Source: Brenneria nigrifluens DSM 30175 = ATCC 13028
GTDB taxonomy: Bacteria > Pseudomonadota > Gammaproteobacteria > Enterobacterales > Enterobacteriaceae
Direction: 5' to 3'
DNA length: 64,000 nt
Assembly: GCF_005484965.1 (NCBI RefSeq)
Contig: NZ_CP034036.1
Span: 744,001 to 808,000 of the forward strand
The position numbers and the translations under genes are program-made. Position 1 is the stretch's first letter. Every line of letters begins with the position of its first letter. This document shows, piece after piece, positions 9,010-21,078 of this stretch. The notes beneath the pieces are model-generated. The model was not told the origin of the DNA. It was given only the letters and a program-made list of their open reading frames with translations, and searched no databases.

Positions 9010-10037
9010 GCCTGGATCCAGTTATTCCGCTGTTCCGCTACCTGCTGTGCGCTGTATTGCAAGGCTTTTTCCGGTACGGCAAGCGAGGCGAAGCCGGGCG
9101 GCAGCTCGGTGTCGGTCACCGGATACATCCAGTTGGTGGTGGGGATCGCCTGTTGGAATGCCGGCGTCAGGATGAACTGCATAAAGCGTTTCGCCAGCGC
9201 CGGGTTTTTGCTGGACGCCAGCTGTCCGGCGACTTCGATTTGCAGATAGTGCCCTTCGCTGAAGTTTGCCGCGGCGTAGCTGTCTTTTTTCTCTTCAATG
9301 ATGTGATAGGCCGGGGAAGTGGTGTAGCTGAGCACCAGGTCGGCCTCGCCTTTCAGAAACAGACCGTAGGCTTCGCTCCAGCCTTTGGTGACGGTAACCG
9401 TTTTTTTCGCCAGCTTTTGCCACGCCTGCGGCGCCTGTTCGCCGTACACCTGCTGCATCCATAGCAGCAGCCCCAATCCCGGGGTGCTGGTGCGGGGATC
9501 CTGATAAATCACTTTCCACGGCTCGCTGCTGTCGACCAGTTCATGCAGGCTCCGGGGGGGATTCTTCAGCTTCTCCTTGTTGTAGACAAAGGCGAAATAG
9601 CCGTAGTCATAGGGCACGAAGGTGGCGTTGTTCCAGCCGCCGGGAACCTTCACGGCCGCGGCGGTATCCAACTGGTGTCGGCTAAATAGCCCGGTCTGTT
9701 CCGCCGCCTGCAATAGGTTATTATCCAACCCCAGAATGATATCCGCTTTGCTGTTTTTGCCCTCCATGCGCAGGCGGTTCAGCAGCGAGGCGCCATCTTC
9801 CAGCGCCACAAAATTCAGTTCGCACTCACACTCTTTTTCAAAAGCGGTTTTGATCACCGGGCCGGGGCCCCATTCGGACGCGAAGGAGTCGTAGGTGTAA
9901 ACGGTGAGCGCCGGTTTGGCGAACGCCGGCGCCGACATCAGCAGCAGGCAGGGAAGGATTTTTTTCCACAGGGAAAGCGGGCGTTTCAGCGGCCCGGGTT
10001 TTAACCCGTTTTGTTTTAATAGCGATGTAATTAACAC
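8985..10037 (-). CDS. thiB: Periplasmic thiamine-binding protein
   Basis: Solute receptor of the thiamine/TMP/TPP importer (also called TbpA). The mature part starts KPALTVYTYDSF and is highly similar to E. coli ThiB through RTSTPGLGLLLWMQQVYG and SYTTSPAYHI to the C-terminal WQRAVSR. The start is GTG at 10035-10037 behind AGGAG at good spacing. It gives 350 residues with about 20 extra residues before the usual signal peptide (LWKKILPCLLLMSAPAFA). No Met lies nearer the signal peptide, so either the long n-region is used or a CTG codon is the start. The gene is under a TPP riboswitch. Confidence 0.94.
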   Translation of the reverse strand: MLITSLLKQNGLKPGPLKRPLSLWKKILPCLLLMSAPAFAKPALTVYTYDSFASEWGPGPVIKTAFEKECECELNFVALEDGASLLNRLRMEGKNSKADIILGLDNNLLQAAEQTGLFSRHQLDTAAAVKVPGGWNNATFVPYDYGYFAFVYNKEKLKNPPRSLHELVDSSEPWKVIYQDPRTSTPGLGLLLWMQQVYGEQAPQAWQKLAKKTVTVTKGWSEAYGLFLKGEADLVLSYTTSPAYHIIEEKKDSYAAANFSEGHYLQIEVAGQLASSKNPALAKRFMQFILTPAFQQAIPTTNWMYPVTDTELPPGFASLAVPEKALQYSAQQVAEQRNNWIQAWQRAVSR

Positions 10038-10068
10038 TTTGCACTCCTGTCGTTATAGGGTGGCAAAG
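10037..10068 (-). promoter_or_regulatory. Candidate thiB SD-sequestering hairpin (riboswitch expression platform)
   Basis: On the minus strand CTTTGC...CCT pairs with AGG...GCAAAG, with the AGGAG Shine-Dalgarno in the 3' arm and the GTG start touching it. It lies 22 bases after the TPP aptamer. Such a hairpin would block translation start when the aptamer is folded. It is inferred from base pairing only. Confidence 0.5.
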
Positions 10069-10089
10069 GTCTTTGAGTCAGCGATGAAC

Positions 10090-10199
10090 ACTCTCAAATC
10101 CCTTCGCCGGTATTAACCGGATCAGGTTCGACGGGTATTTTCTCAGCGAAAAACGCGTTAGAGACAGTTGATAAAGCCGTTTTCGCACCCCGTTGAGAA
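10090..10199 (-). ncRNA. TPP riboswitch (THI element)
   Basis: On the minus strand the conserved aptamer blocks appear in order: GGGGTGC (plus 10185-10191), GCTGAGA, ATACCC, AACCTGATCCGG, TACCGGCGAAGGGA and a closing TTTGAGA that pairs with CTCAA at the 5' side (P1). The optional P3 stem is enlarged, with GCGAAAACG pairing to CGTTTTTCGC around a roughly 20-base loop. It precedes thiB, so it represses the thiamine transporter when TPP is plentiful. Confidence 0.95.
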
Positions 10200-10243
10200 C
10201 GGCCTATTGTAAAGGCTTGGGGAGGGCAGGGAAAGCCGGGTCG

Positions 10244-11902
10244 TCAGTTTTCCGGCGGGGCGAACCAGGCGGATTTGAAATCGAACCATCCCAGGGTATT
10301 CATACGGATGCCGCGCATGCTGCGCTGTCCCTGTAGTTGCAGCCAGTTGTGAAACAGCGGATGCAACTGACCGCTACGCACCAGTTTTTCGCTCCATTCC
10401 GCCATCGGCAGCGCTTTGCTGCGCCACAGGCCGGCGTCCTGAAGCAGATCTTCCTCCAGACAATGCTGCATCAACGGCTGTTCGTAAAGCATGGCAAACA
10501 GCGAAAATTCCAGGGGCAGATAGCAGTTGACGCTGCACAGCCAGATATCGCTCCGCGCTTCCCCCTGATGCCAATCCTCGTAGGTCACCGTTTGGATGGT
10601 CAGTTTAACGCCGTGCGCTTTAAGCACTTTCTTTATTATTTCACCGATCATCTGATATTCGGGATGGTCATGATAGAAGGTCAGGGTGAGCTGTTTCAGT
10701 TCCGCCGGTTTTTCCTGCGCTTCGTCCCGCTGCCGGTAATGCCAGCGGGGCAGCAGGCTATAGGCCGGCGACCAGTCGCGCTGATGCGCGCTATCCGCGT
10801 GGCCGAGCAGGGCGATCGGGTTGCATATCCGGCACAGCCAGCGGCGCACCTGCGGCTGACCGGCGAGCGGCGAACGCTTATCGAACAGCAGGAAGTAGCA
10901 CCCCTCTTCCATACGGCTTTCCAACTCATCGTGAGATGAATCATCCGATTCCAGGTGCAGGGAGCAGGGATACACCTCGGTGGCGTCGGGCAGCACCCAG
11001 ATATTGACCTCGTCAATTAGCGCCCGATAGCCGAAGTAGTCATCAAACGCCTTTATTTTCAGCTGATTATTATTGTTGCGCGTCACGGAGTAAGGGCCGG
11101 TTCCGATAGGCTGGCGGGCGAAATCAGGCAGGGTGCGCCACTCCTCCGGCAGGATCATGGCCGGCACGCTGCCCAGCAGCCAGGGCAGCCAGTCGTCGGG
11201 GCTGCTCAGCCGGACGTCGATCACGAACGGCATCGGCGAGGTCACGCTAGCGATATGGGAGAACAAGGGAAGCGCATTGAGCCGGGTGAGCGAGGCGATC
11301 ACGTCTTGCATGGCGAGCTCGCGCCCGTGATGAAAACGAATCGACGGGCGCAGATAAAACCGCCAGTGCAGCGGGGACAACATTTGCCAGTGGTGCGCCA
11401 GATCGGGTTTAAGTTCCCCGTTTTCCTCATTTATATTGGTCAGGCCGCTGAAAATCTGCCGGGCGATATGCATTTCCGAGCGCCGCAGGGCGGAACCCGG
11501 CAGCAGATTGCGCAGCGGGCGATAGTAAAGAATGCGCAGAATATGTTTGCCCTGGCGGAAACTGCGGCCCAGGTGCGCCAGCAGCATTTGCCGTACGGTG
11601 TCTTTATCCCCCACCAACTGCACCAACTGATCGATGCGGTCCTGCTCCAGCAGGTCCTCGGCCCGCTGCTGTTGCAGCGCCAGCCCGGTGTAGATAAAGG
11701 TCAGCAGCGAGCGTTTGCCCCGTCCCGCTTCCGCCTGCCAGGTAATCCAGCCCTGTTGCTGCATGGCGCCCAGCAGCGAGCGGATATGGCGGCGTGAACA
11801 GCTCAGAACGCTCGCCAGCTCTTGCAGCGTGGTGGCGGTGGTCTGTCCCTGAAAGCGTTGCCATAGGCGCACGAACTGTTGTTGCAGACGGGATGAAGTC
11901 AT
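10244..11902 (-). CDS. sgrR: Transcriptional activator of sgrS, glucose-phosphate stress regulator
   Basis: 552 residues, collinear with E. coli SgrR (551). It activates the divergent small RNA gene sgrS during sugar-phosphate stress. The N-terminal winged-helix DNA-binding domain (about residues 1-115; motif [16 protein letters not shown]) is followed by [10 protein letters not shown] and a large C-terminal domain related to family-5 periplasmic solute-binding proteins ([35 protein letters not shown]), thought to sense a small molecule. The C terminus [19 protein letters not shown] is highly conserved. It is transcribed away from sgrS, and the shared 60-90 bp between them should hold the SgrR target. 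Confidence 0.95.
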   Translation of the reverse strand: MTSSRLQQQFVRLWQRFQGQTTATTLQELASVLSCSRRHIRSLLGAMQQQGWITWQAEAGRGKRSLLTFIYTGLALQQQRAEDLLEQDRIDQLVQLVGDKDTVRQMLLAHLGRSFRQGKHILRILYYRPLRNLLPGSALRRSEMHIARQIFSGLTNINEENGELKPDLAHHWQMLSPLHWRFYLRPSIRFHHGRELAMQDVIASLTRLNALPLFSHIASVTSPMPFVIDVRLSSPDDWLPWLLGSVPAMILPEEWRTLPDFARQPIGTGPYSVTRNNNNQLKIKAFDDYFGYRALIDEVNIWVLPDATEVYPCSLHLESDDSSHDELESRMEEGCYFLLFDKRSPLAGQPQVRRWLCRICNPIALLGHADSAHQRDWSPAYSLLPRWHYRQRDEAQEKPAELKQLTLTFYHDHPEYQMIGEIIKKVLKAHGVKLTIQTVTYEDWHQGEARSDIWLCSVNCYLPLEFSLFAMLYEQPLMQHCLEEDLLQDAGLWRSKALPMAEWSEKLVRSGQLHPLFHNWLQLQGQRSMRGIRMNTLGWFDFKSAWFAPPEN

Positions 11903-11992
11903 AAAAGAGGAACTCCTGGCCTTGAAGTCATCAATTTATCTTTCCCTATATTACGTTGATACTTTCCCATAATGAAAGCGCGGAGGTGGCTT

Positions 11993-12157
11993 ATGACAAT
12001 CTCGACACTGTACCGGTTCTATCAGACCTATCTCACAACGTGCCGGGCGAAATGGCTGTGCTGGCTCTCTGCCCGGCAGCGGATAGCGTTATTGCAGCAG
12101 GCGACGCAGTGGCAAATAGCGGAAATGTCGGAGGAAGAATATCGTCACTGGATATAG
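11993..12157 (+). CDS. sgrT: Small protein SgrT, glucose transport inhibitor
   Basis: 54-residue frame inside SgrS. The core RFYQTYLTTCRAKWLCWLS followed by ARQRIALLQQATQW aligns with E. coli SgrT (RFYQHYFTAT..LCWLRWLSVPQRLTMLEGLMQW), which inhibits glucose uptake through PtsG at the protein level. The start ATG at 11993 has GGAGGT five bases upstream, a strong ribosome site; an in-frame ATG at 11972 lacks one. It is longer than E. coli SgrT (43) at both ends. The strong SD and conserved core suggest it is expressed. Confidence 0.85.
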   Translation: MTISTLYRFYQTYLTTCRAKWLCWLSARQRIALLQQATQWQIAEMSEEEYRHWI

Positions 12158-12205
12158 TCGCAGAGAACGATAAGAGAATAATTCTGAGTAATGGTGCATT
12201 TCACC

Positions 12206-12238
12206 AGCCAGCGAAACTTTCCGCTGGCTTTTTTTTTA
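12206..12238 (+). terminator. SgrS rho-independent terminator
   Basis: AGCCAGCG / CGCTGGCT-type stem (12206-12229) followed by nine T bases. The stem and long T tail are the Hfq-binding module of SgrS. Confidence 0.9.
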
Positions 12239-12262
12239 TGTGCGCCGTGACTGGCGCGCCAT

Positions 12263-12291
12263 AAAAAAGAGGTTCCCGACGGGGGAACCTC
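12263..12291 (-). terminator. leu operon terminator
   Basis: On the minus strand GAGGTTCCC and GGGAACCTC pair around a short loop and are followed by TTTTTTAT. It lies about 58 bases after the leuD stop and between the convergent sgrS and leuABCD units. Confidence 0.85.
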
Positions 12292-12348
12292 CTGATGATT
12301 ATCGATCGTGCGTTATCACCGGCGAACCCGCGTCACCGGTAAGTGCTA

Positions 12349-12951
12349 TCAATGCAGGAACGACGGTTGCTGCCGTTCATAATCGGTAATGGCGGCGTCG
12401 TGCTGCAATGTCAGCCCAATGCTGTCCAGGCCGTTAAGCATGCAGTGGCGGCGGAAGCCGTCGATTTCGAACGGGTAGCTGTTGCCGCCCGCCAGCACGG
12501 TCTGGTTTTCCAGATCGACGGTAAAGGTAATGCCCTGCTCGCCGTCGACCAGTTTGAACAGCGTATCCACATCCGCTTCGCTCAGCGTCACCGGCAGCAG
12601 TTGGTTGTTAAACGCGTTGCCGTAGAAAATATCGGCGAAGCTCGGGGCGATCACCACCTTGAAGCCGTAGTCGGTCAGCGCCCAGGGCGCGTGCTCGCGC
12701 GACGAACCGCAGCCGAAGTTTTCACGGGCCAGCAGGATGCTGGCGCCTTTATAGCGAGGTTTATTCAGCACAAAATCAGGATTGGGCTGCTGGCCGGACT
12801 CGTCCAGAAAGCGCCAGTCGTTGAACAGGTGCTGACCGAAACCGGTGCGCGTCACCTTTTGCAGAAACTGCTTGGGAATAATCGCGTCGGTATCAACGTT
12901 AGCGGCATCCAGAGGAACCACCAGACCGGTATGTTGGGTAAATTTAGTCAT
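12349..12951 (-). CDS. leuD: 3-isopropylmalate dehydratase small subunit
   Basis: Small (swivel-domain) subunit of isopropylmalate isomerase, which pairs with LeuC to convert 2- to 3-isopropylmalate in leucine synthesis. 200 residues (E. coli 201). Conserved segments are [12 protein letters not shown] near the N terminus and [16 protein letters not shown] in the middle, the aconitase-family swivel signature. It is the last gene of leuABCD, 13 bases after leuC, followed by a strong terminator. In E. coli the next gene is setA; here it is sgrS. Confidence 0.96.
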   Translation of the reverse strand: MTKFTQHTGLVVPLDAANVDTDAIIPKQFLQKVTRTGFGQHLFNDWRFLDESGQQPNPDFVLNKPRYKGASILLARENFGCGSSREHAPWALTDYGFKVVIAPSFADIFYGNAFNNQLLPVTLSEADVDTLFKLVDGEQGITFTVDLENQTVLAGGNSYPFEIDGFRRHCMLNGLDSIGLTLQHDAAITDYERQQPSFLH

Positions 12952-12964
12952 GTCGGCGTCTCTC

Positions 12965-14365
12965 TTAATTCAACTCGCGGATATCGGCGAAGCGGCCGGT
13001 AACGGCGGCGGCGGCGGCCATCGCCGGGCTCACCAGATGCGTGCGTCCGGCGCGTCCCTGACGGCCTTCAAAGTTACGGTTGCTGGTGGAGGCGCAGCGC
13101 TCGCCGGGGTTCAGGCGGTCGTTGTTCATGGCCAGACACATGGAGCAACCGGGCAGGCGCCACTCGAAGCCGGCTTCGATAAACACTTTATCCAGCCCTT
13201 CCAGTTCGGCCATGGCTTTCACCGGTCCGGAGCCGGGCACCACGATAGCCTGCACGCCGTTGGCGACCTTACGGCCTTTGGCGACTTCCGCCGCCGCGCG
13301 CAGGTCTTCAATGCGCGAGTTGGTGCAGGAGCCGATAAACACTTTGTCGATCGCCACCTCGGTCAGTTTGATGCCGGGCTGCAAATCCATATAGGCCAGC
13401 GCCTTGGCCGCCGACGCGCGTTCCACCGGATCGCTGAAGGATTCCGGCGACGGAATCACCTGATTGACGGCAATCACCTGGCCGGGGTTGGTGCCCCAGG
13501 TTACCTGCGGGGCGATGTCGGCGGCATCCAGCGTGACGACGCTGTCGAAGCCGGCGTCGTCGTCGGACTTCAGCGTACGCCAGTAAGCGACGGCGGCGTC
13601 CCAGTCGGCGCCTTTCGGCGCGAACTGACGCCCTTTCAGATAGGCGAACGTGGTTTCGTCCGGCGCCACCAGGCCGGCCTTGGCGCCCATTTCAATCGCC
13701 ATATTGCACAGCGTCATACGGCCTTCCATGCTCAGCGCCCGGATGGCTTTGCCGCAGAATTCCACCACGTGGCCGGTGCCGCCGGCGCTGCCGGTTTTCC
13801 CGATAATCGCCAGCACGATATCTTTGGCGGTGATGCCGGGCGCGGCATCGCCGGTGACTTCGATCTTCATGGTTTTGGCGCGGCCCTGCTTCAGGGTTTG
13901 CGTTGCCATCACATGTTCGACTTCAGACGTGCCGATGCCAAACGCCAGCGAGCCGAACGCGCCGTGCGTCGCGGTATGGGAGTCGCCGCAGACGATGGTC
14001 ATGCCCGGCAGCGTCATCCCCTGTTCCGGGCCGATAACGTGCACGATCCCCTGGTACGGATGGTTCAGGTCATACAGCTGCACGCCGAATTCGGCGCAGT
14101 TCTTGATCAGCTCCTGCATCTGGATACGCGCCATTTCGCCGCTGGCGTTGATATCTTTCGTCTGGGTAGAGACGTTGTGATCCATGGTGGCGAAGGTTTT
14201 ACCCGGCTGACGAAGCTTGCGTCCTTTGGCGCGCAGACCGTCGAAAGCCTGCGGCGAGGTCACTTCGTGCACCAGATGGCGATCGATATACAGCAGGGGC
14301 GTTTCATTCGGCGCTTCGCGCACCACATGCGCATCGAATAATTTCTGATATAACGTCTTGCTCAT
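12965..14365 (-). CDS. leuC: 3-isopropylmalate dehydratase large subunit
   Basis: Aconitase-family large subunit with a [4Fe-4S] cluster; 466 residues, equal to E. coli LeuC. Cluster ligands are visible in [13 protein letters not shown] (Cys near 347) and GCSMCLAMN (two Cys near 407-410). Other family blocks are [24 protein letters not shown] and NRNFEGRQG. The ATG at 14363-14365 is two bases downstream of the leuB stop, which suggests coupled translation. It functions as a heterodimer with LeuD. Confidence 0.97.
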   Translation of the reverse strand: MSKTLYQKLFDAHVVREAPNETPLLYIDRHLVHEVTSPQAFDGLRAKGRKLRQPGKTFATMDHNVSTQTKDINASGEMARIQMQELIKNCAEFGVQLYDLNHPYQGIVHVIGPEQGMTLPGMTIVCGDSHTATHGAFGSLAFGIGTSEVEHVMATQTLKQGRAKTMKIEVTGDAAPGITAKDIVLAIIGKTGSAGGTGHVVEFCGKAIRALSMEGRMTLCNMAIEMGAKAGLVAPDETTFAYLKGRQFAPKGADWDAAVAYWRTLKSDDDAGFDSVVTLDAADIAPQVTWGTNPGQVIAVNQVIPSPESFSDPVERASAAKALAYMDLQPGIKLTEVAIDKVFIGSCTNSRIEDLRAAAEVAKGRKVANGVQAIVVPGSGPVKAMAELEGLDKVFIEAGFEWRLPGCSMCLAMNNDRLNPGERCASTSNRNFEGRQGRAGRTHLVSPAMAAAAAVTGRFADIRELN

Positions 14366-14367
14366 GG

Positions 14368-17039
<2,672 letters not shown>

Positions 17040-17112
17040 CGATTGGTTTCCTTATCGTATTTACTTAGCGCCCGGCGGGTTAGTTAGTATGGAGGCCGGG
17101 ATTGCCCGCCAT

Positions 17113-17143
17113 AAAAAAACCCGCGCATCGGCGCGGGTTTTTT
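17113..17143 (-). terminator. leu operon attenuator
   Basis: Strong stem CCCGCGC / GCGCGGG with loop CGAT on the minus strand, flanked by complementary A and T runs, with seven T bases following. It sits between leuL and leuA and is the leucine attenuator terminator. Confidence 0.92.
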
Positions 17144-17165
17144 ATTTGGTGGCGTGAAATCAGTT

Positions 17166-17243
17166 CTAAATTCCTCCCACCGGCATACCGCGCAATGTAG
17201 ATGCGTTTAGTAGTAGGCCTAGTAGGAAAGTGAAGTTGAACAT
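17166..17243 (-). CDS. leuL: leu operon leader peptide
   Basis: 25-codon leader MFNFTFLLGLLLNASTLRGM followed by PVGGI and a TAG stop. It has six Leu codons, five of them the rare CTA packed into six codons (CTA CTA GGC CTA CTA CTA). E. coli LeuL (28 residues) likewise has LLLLNAFIVRGRPVGG. Stalling at the CTA run when tRNA-Leu is uncharged would favour the antiterminator and allow leuABCD transcription. It lies 23 bases before the attenuator stem. Confidence 0.93.
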   Translation of the reverse strand: MFNFTFLLGLLLNASTLRGMPVGGI

Positions 17244-17278
17244 GAAGTCTCGTCATCTGAAATTTGTGAAGTGCTCTA

Positions 17279-17307
17279 TTGGTACTTGATTAGCAGGGTT
17301 ATGTCAA
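17279..17307 (-). promoter_or_regulatory. Putative leu operon promoter
   Basis: On the minus strand a perfect TTGACA -35 (17302-17307) and TACCAA as a weak -10 (17279-17284), 17-base spacing, about 40 bases before the leuL ATG. The -10 is a poor match, so the assignment rests on the -35 and position. Confidence 0.55.
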
Positions 17308-17474
17308 CCTTTGATTTGGTGTGATCCGCGTCAAGTAAAGCAGCGGGGGGGTACTGCCGGCGTTAGAAAGAGTGTTGCAGTTTTATTCTTTAACGGTAGA
17401 CTGCGTCCCAAATAATTTACAACTGTACGCTGAAATTTTCAGGCTAACTTTCCTCTGTGGGCAGTCTCTTGCAA

Positions 17475-19280
17475 ATGAATGAGCATTTACAGCAATACCA
17501 TGTAGTACACCGGATACAGCAGCAGGTTGAACATTGTTCAGGTCGCAGCGCGTTACGGGAATGGACGCCGGACGGAGAACGGCGGCTTACCTGGGCCCAG
17601 GCGGGGCGGCGCATACGGCGAATCGCCAGCGCCCTGCTGGCGCAGGGGCTGGACGTGCAGGAGCGCGCGGCGATTTTCTCGCATAATTCACTGAACTGGT
17701 CGCTGGTCGATCTGGCGATGCTGCACCTGCGGGCCATCAGCGTGCCGATCTATGCCACCAACACCGCCGCGCAGGCGGCGTTTATCATTAACGACGCCGA
17801 TATCCGCACCATTTTTGTCGGCGGTCAGGCGCAGTTCGATGCCCTGCTGGCGCTGCGGGAAACCTGTCCGCAATTACGCAATATCATTGTGATGGACGAC
17901 GGCGTGGATTTGCGCGGCTGCGATATTGCCGTGACGCTGCGCGAATTCGAAGCGCAGGCGGTGGATGCGTTCTGGCGCGATGAGCTGCAAAAGCGGATTG
18001 ACGGCCGCGATCTCAACGATCTGTTTACCCTGATTTATACCTCCGGCACCACCGGCGAACCGAAAGGCGTGATGCTGGACTACGCCAATATGGCGATGCA
18101 GCTCAAGCTGCACGACCTGCGCTTGCGCGTGACGGAGACGGATATTTCCCTGTGCTTTCTGCCGTTGTCGCACGTGTTTGAACGGGCCTGGAGCTTCTTT
18201 ATCATGCACAGCGGCGCGCAAAACGTGTATCTCAACGACACCAATCTGGTGCGCGCCGCCATGCAGGCGGTTAAACCGACTATGATGTGTGCGGTGCCCC
18301 GCTTTTATGAAAAGGTGTACAGCGCGATTTATGAAAAAGCGGCGCAGGCGCCCTGGTATCGCCAGCGCTTATTCCACTGGGCCGTCGCCCAGGGGCGGCG
18401 GGTCTTTCTGCTGCGGCGCGCCGGCAAACACCCCGGCGCGTGGCGTCGCTTGATGCATCGCTACGCCGACCGTCTGGTGCTGGGAAAATTACGCCAGCTA
18501 TTGGGCGGGCAGATCAGGTTCCTGCCCGCCGCCGGCGCCCGGTTGGACGACAATATCATTCTGTTTTTCCAGTCGATGGGCATCCGCATCGTCTATGGCT
18601 ACGGCATGACGGAAACCTGCGCCACGGTTTCCTGCTGGGAAGAAGAGAACTTCCGCCTGGGGTCGATCGGCACGCCCTTGCCGGAAATTGAGGTGCGCAT
18701 CGGTGCGGATAATGAAATTCAGGTGCGCGGCGCCACGGTGATGCGCGGTTATTTCCATCGTCCGCAGGAAACGGCGGACGCCTTTACGGCGGATGGCTGG
18801 CTGAAAACCGGCGATGCCGGCGAACTGGATGCGCAAGGCAATCTGTTTATTACCGAACGCCTGAAAGATCTGATGAAAACCTCCGGCGGCAAATACATCG
18901 CTCCGCAACACCTGGAAGGCACGCTGGGGCAGGATCGCTTTATCGAACAGGTGGCGGTGATCGCCGATGCGCGAAAATACGTGTCGGCGCTGATTGTTCC
19001 CTGTTTTGAAGCACTGGAAGAGCACGCCCGTTCGATCAATCTGAAATATCACGATCGTCTGGAACTGCTGCGCCACAGCCATATTATCGAACTGTTCGAG
19101 CAACGTCTGCGCGAGATACAGAAAGAGCTGTCCCGCGTTGAACAGGTGAAAAAATTCACCCTGTTGCCGGCGCCGTTTTCGATGGATGAGGGCGAACTGA
19201 CGCCGACGTTGAAACTACGCCGCAAGGTGATTCATCAGCGTTATCAGTTGGAAATCGACGCCATGTATTCTGAATCATGA
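17475..19280 (+). CDS. AMP-dependent long-chain fatty acid-CoA ligase
   Basis: Adenylate-forming ligase, about 601 residues, most like the long-chain acyl-CoA synthetases of the FAA1/ACSBG type rather than E. coli FadD. It should activate a fatty acid with ATP and CoA at the inner membrane. Motifs in order: P-loop LIYTSGTTGEPKG (near residue 186), LPLSHVFERAW, GYGMTETCA, GWLKTGDAGELD, ERLKDLMKTSGGKYIAPQ, and a C-terminal TPTLKLRRK with the catalytic Lys. The true substrate is unknown. The start is ATG 17475 or GTG 17457; neither has a strong SD. It occupies the leuO position of E. coli and ends 77 bases before ilvI. Confidence 0.88.
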   Translation: MNEHLQQYHVVHRIQQQVEHCSGRSALREWTPDGERRLTWAQAGRRIRRIASALLAQGLDVQERAAIFSHNSLNWSLVDLAMLHLRAISVPIYATNTAAQAAFIINDADIRTIFVGGQAQFDALLALRETCPQLRNIIVMDDGVDLRGCDIAVTLREFEAQAVDAFWRDELQKRIDGRDLNDLFTLIYTSGTTGEPKGVMLDYANMAMQLKLHDLRLRVTETDISLCFLPLSHVFERAWSFFIMHSGAQNVYLNDTNLVRAAMQAVKPTMMCAVPRFYEKVYSAIYEKAAQAPWYRQRLFHWAVAQGRRVFLLRRAGKHPGAWRRLMHRYADRLVLGKLRQLLGGQIRFLPAAGARLDDNIILFFQSMGIRIVYGYGMTETCATVSCWEEENFRLGSIGTPLPEIEVRIGADNEIQVRGATVMRGYFHRPQETADAFTADGWLKTGDAGELDAQGNLFITERLKDLMKTSGGKYIAPQHLEGTLGQDRFIEQVAVIADARKYVSALIVPCFEALEEHARSINLKYHDRLELLRHSHIIELFEQRLREIQKELSRVEQVKKFTLLPAPFSMDEGELTPTLKLRRKVIHQRYQLEIDAMYSES

Positions 19281-19357
19281 CGGTTGCCTGAGTTATCATC
19301 TCGCGTTATTTTGATTAGTTATATTTAAAAAACCCTACAGTGTTAAGAGGCAAACCC

Positions 19358-21076
19358 ATGGAGATGTTGTCAGGCGCCGAGATGGTGGTCCGATCGTTAA
19401 TCGATCAGGGCGTAAAACATGTATTCGGCTATCCCGGCGGCGCGGTGCTGGATGTTTACGACGCCTTGCATACGGTTGGCGGTATTGAACATATTTTGGT
19501 GCGCCACGAACAAGGCGCGGTGCATATGGCCGATGGCTATGCGCGCGCCACCGGCGAGGTCGGCGTAGTGCTGGTGACCTCCGGTCCCGGCGCGACCAAC
19601 GCCATTACCGGCATCGCCACCGCTTATATGGATTCGATTCCCTTGGTGGTAATCTCCGGTCAGGTGGCGACATCGCTGATTGGCTACGACGCTTTTCAAG
19701 AGTGCGATATGGTGGGGATTTCCCGGCCCATCGTGAAGCACAGCTTTCTGGTCAAACAGGCGGAAGATGTGCCGACGGTGCTGAAAAAAGCCTTTTATCT
19801 GGCGTCCAGCGGCCGTCCCGGTCCTGTGGTGGTGGATTTGCCGAAAGACGTGATGAATCCGGCCAATAAGCAGCCTTACGCTTATCCCGATCGCGTCAGC
19901 ATGCGCTCCTATAACCCGACGGTCCAGGGGCATAAAGGGCAGATTCGGCGCGCGTTGCAAACCCTGCTGGCGGCGGAAAAACCGATTATTTACAGCGGCG
20001 GCGGGGTGATCAACTCCGGCTGCCATCAGGAACTGCTGGCGCTGGCGGAAAAACTCAATCTGCCGGTAGCCAGCTCGCTGATGGGGTTAGGCGGCTTCCC
20101 CGGCACGCATCGTCAAAGTCTGGGCATGCTCGGGATGCATGGCACCTACGAAGCCAATATGGCGATGCATAACGCCGACGTGATTTTCGCCGTCGGCGTA
20201 CGCTTTGACGATCGCACCACCAATAATCTGGCCAAGTATTGCCCGGATGCCACGGTGTTGCATATTGATATCGATCCCGCTTCAATCTCCAAAACGGTAA
20301 ACGCCGATATTCCCATCGTCGGCGATGCCCGCCAGGTATTAACCCTGATGCTGGAGTTGCTGGCGCAGGATGAGGCGCAGCAGCAGTTTGACGCACTGCG
20401 CGACTGGTGGCGCAACATCGAGCAGTGGCGCGCCCGCCACTGCCTGAAGTACAGCGCGGAAGGGGATAAGATCAAGCCGCAGGCGGTGATTGAAACGCTG
20501 TATCGGCTGACCGGCGGTAATGCCTATGTCGCCTCGGACGTGGGCCAGCATCAGATGTTCGCCGCCCTTTACTATCCTTTCGATCGGCCGCGCCGCTGGG
20601 TCAACTCCGGCGGTTTGGGCACCATGGGATTCGGCCTGCCCGCCGCGCTGGGGATCAAGCTGGCGCTGCCGCAGGAAACGGTTATCTGCGTCACCGGCGA
20701 CGGCAGCATTCAGATGAATATTCAGGAACTCTCCACCGCGCTGCAGTATGACCTGCCGATAGTGGTGGTTAACCTGAACAACCGGTTCCTCGGCATGGTG
20801 AAACAGTGGCAGGATATGATCTATTCCGGCCGCCACTCCAGTTCCTATATGGAGTCCCTGCCGGATTTCGTCAAGCTGGCGGAGGCCTATGGGCATATCG
20901 GCATCGCCATTGATACCCCTGACGAACTGGAAAGCAAGCTGGCGCAGGCGCTGGCGCAGAAAAACCGTCTGGTGTTCGTGGATGTCAAAATCGACAGCGG
21001 CGAGCACGTTTACCCGATGCAGATCCGCGGCGGCGGGATGGATGAGATGTGGCTAAGCAAAACGGAGAGGACCTGA
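19358..21076 (+). CDS. ilvI: Acetolactate synthase III large subunit
   Basis: Catalytic ThDP subunit of the valine-sensitive acetohydroxyacid synthase III; 572 residues (E. coli 574). PYR-domain Glu in [48 protein letters not shown] in the FAD-type domain, [21 protein letters not shown] and ThDP/Mg motif [11 protein letters not shown]...[14 protein letters not shown]. The ATG at 19358 has AGAGG upstream and fits the family; a GTG six codons upstream is less likely. It is followed by ilvH after two bases. Lrp control is known in E. coli, but only 77 bases separate it from the ligase gene here. Confidence 0.97.
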   Translation: MEMLSGAEMVVRSLIDQGVKHVFGYPGGAVLDVYDALHTVGGIEHILVRHEQGAVHMADGYARATGEVGVVLVTSGPGATNAITGIATAYMDSIPLVVISGQVATSLIGYDAFQECDMVGISRPIVKHSFLVKQAEDVPTVLKKAFYLASSGRPGPVVVDLPKDVMNPANKQPYAYPDRVSMRSYNPTVQGHKGQIRRALQTLLAAEKPIIYSGGGVINSGCHQELLALAEKLNLPVASSLMGLGGFPGTHRQSLGMLGMHGTYEANMAMHNADVIFAVGVRFDDRTTNNLAKYCPDATVLHIDIDPASISKTVNADIPIVGDARQVLTLMLELLAQDEAQQQFDALRDWWRNIEQWRARHCLKYSAEGDKIKPQAVIETLYRLTGGNAYVASDVGQHQMFAALYYPFDRPRRWVNSGGLGTMGFGLPAALGIKLALPQETVICVTGDGSIQMNIQELSTALQYDLPIVVVNLNNRFLGMVKQWQDMIYSGRHSSSYMESLPDFVKLAEAYGHIGIAIDTPDELESKLAQALAQKNRLVFVDVKIDSGEHVYPMQIRGGGMDEMWLSKTERT

Positions 21077-21078
21077 TC

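Larger units (their letters stand above)
11960..12238 (+). ncRNA. sgrS: SgrS small RNA (dual function, encodes SgrT)
   Basis: Hfq-dependent RNA that represses ptsG and related mRNAs during glucose-phosphate stress. The 3' part carries the conserved seed CTGAGTAATGGTG (12184-12196; E. coli has CTGAGTATTGGTG), then a small hairpin ATGGTG/CACC, then the terminator with nine T bases (12229-12237) typical of Hfq RNAs. The 5' part contains the sgrT frame. It is divergent from sgrR, as in E. coli. The 5' end is approximate; no clean -10/-35 pair was found. E. coli SgrS is 227 nt, this one about 270-280. Confidence 0.9.

Noticed and set aside
12845..14341. 498-codon open frame antisense to leuC
   Set aside because: Composition-driven antisense frame, with low-complexity Gly/Arg/His content and no homology; leuC is certain.
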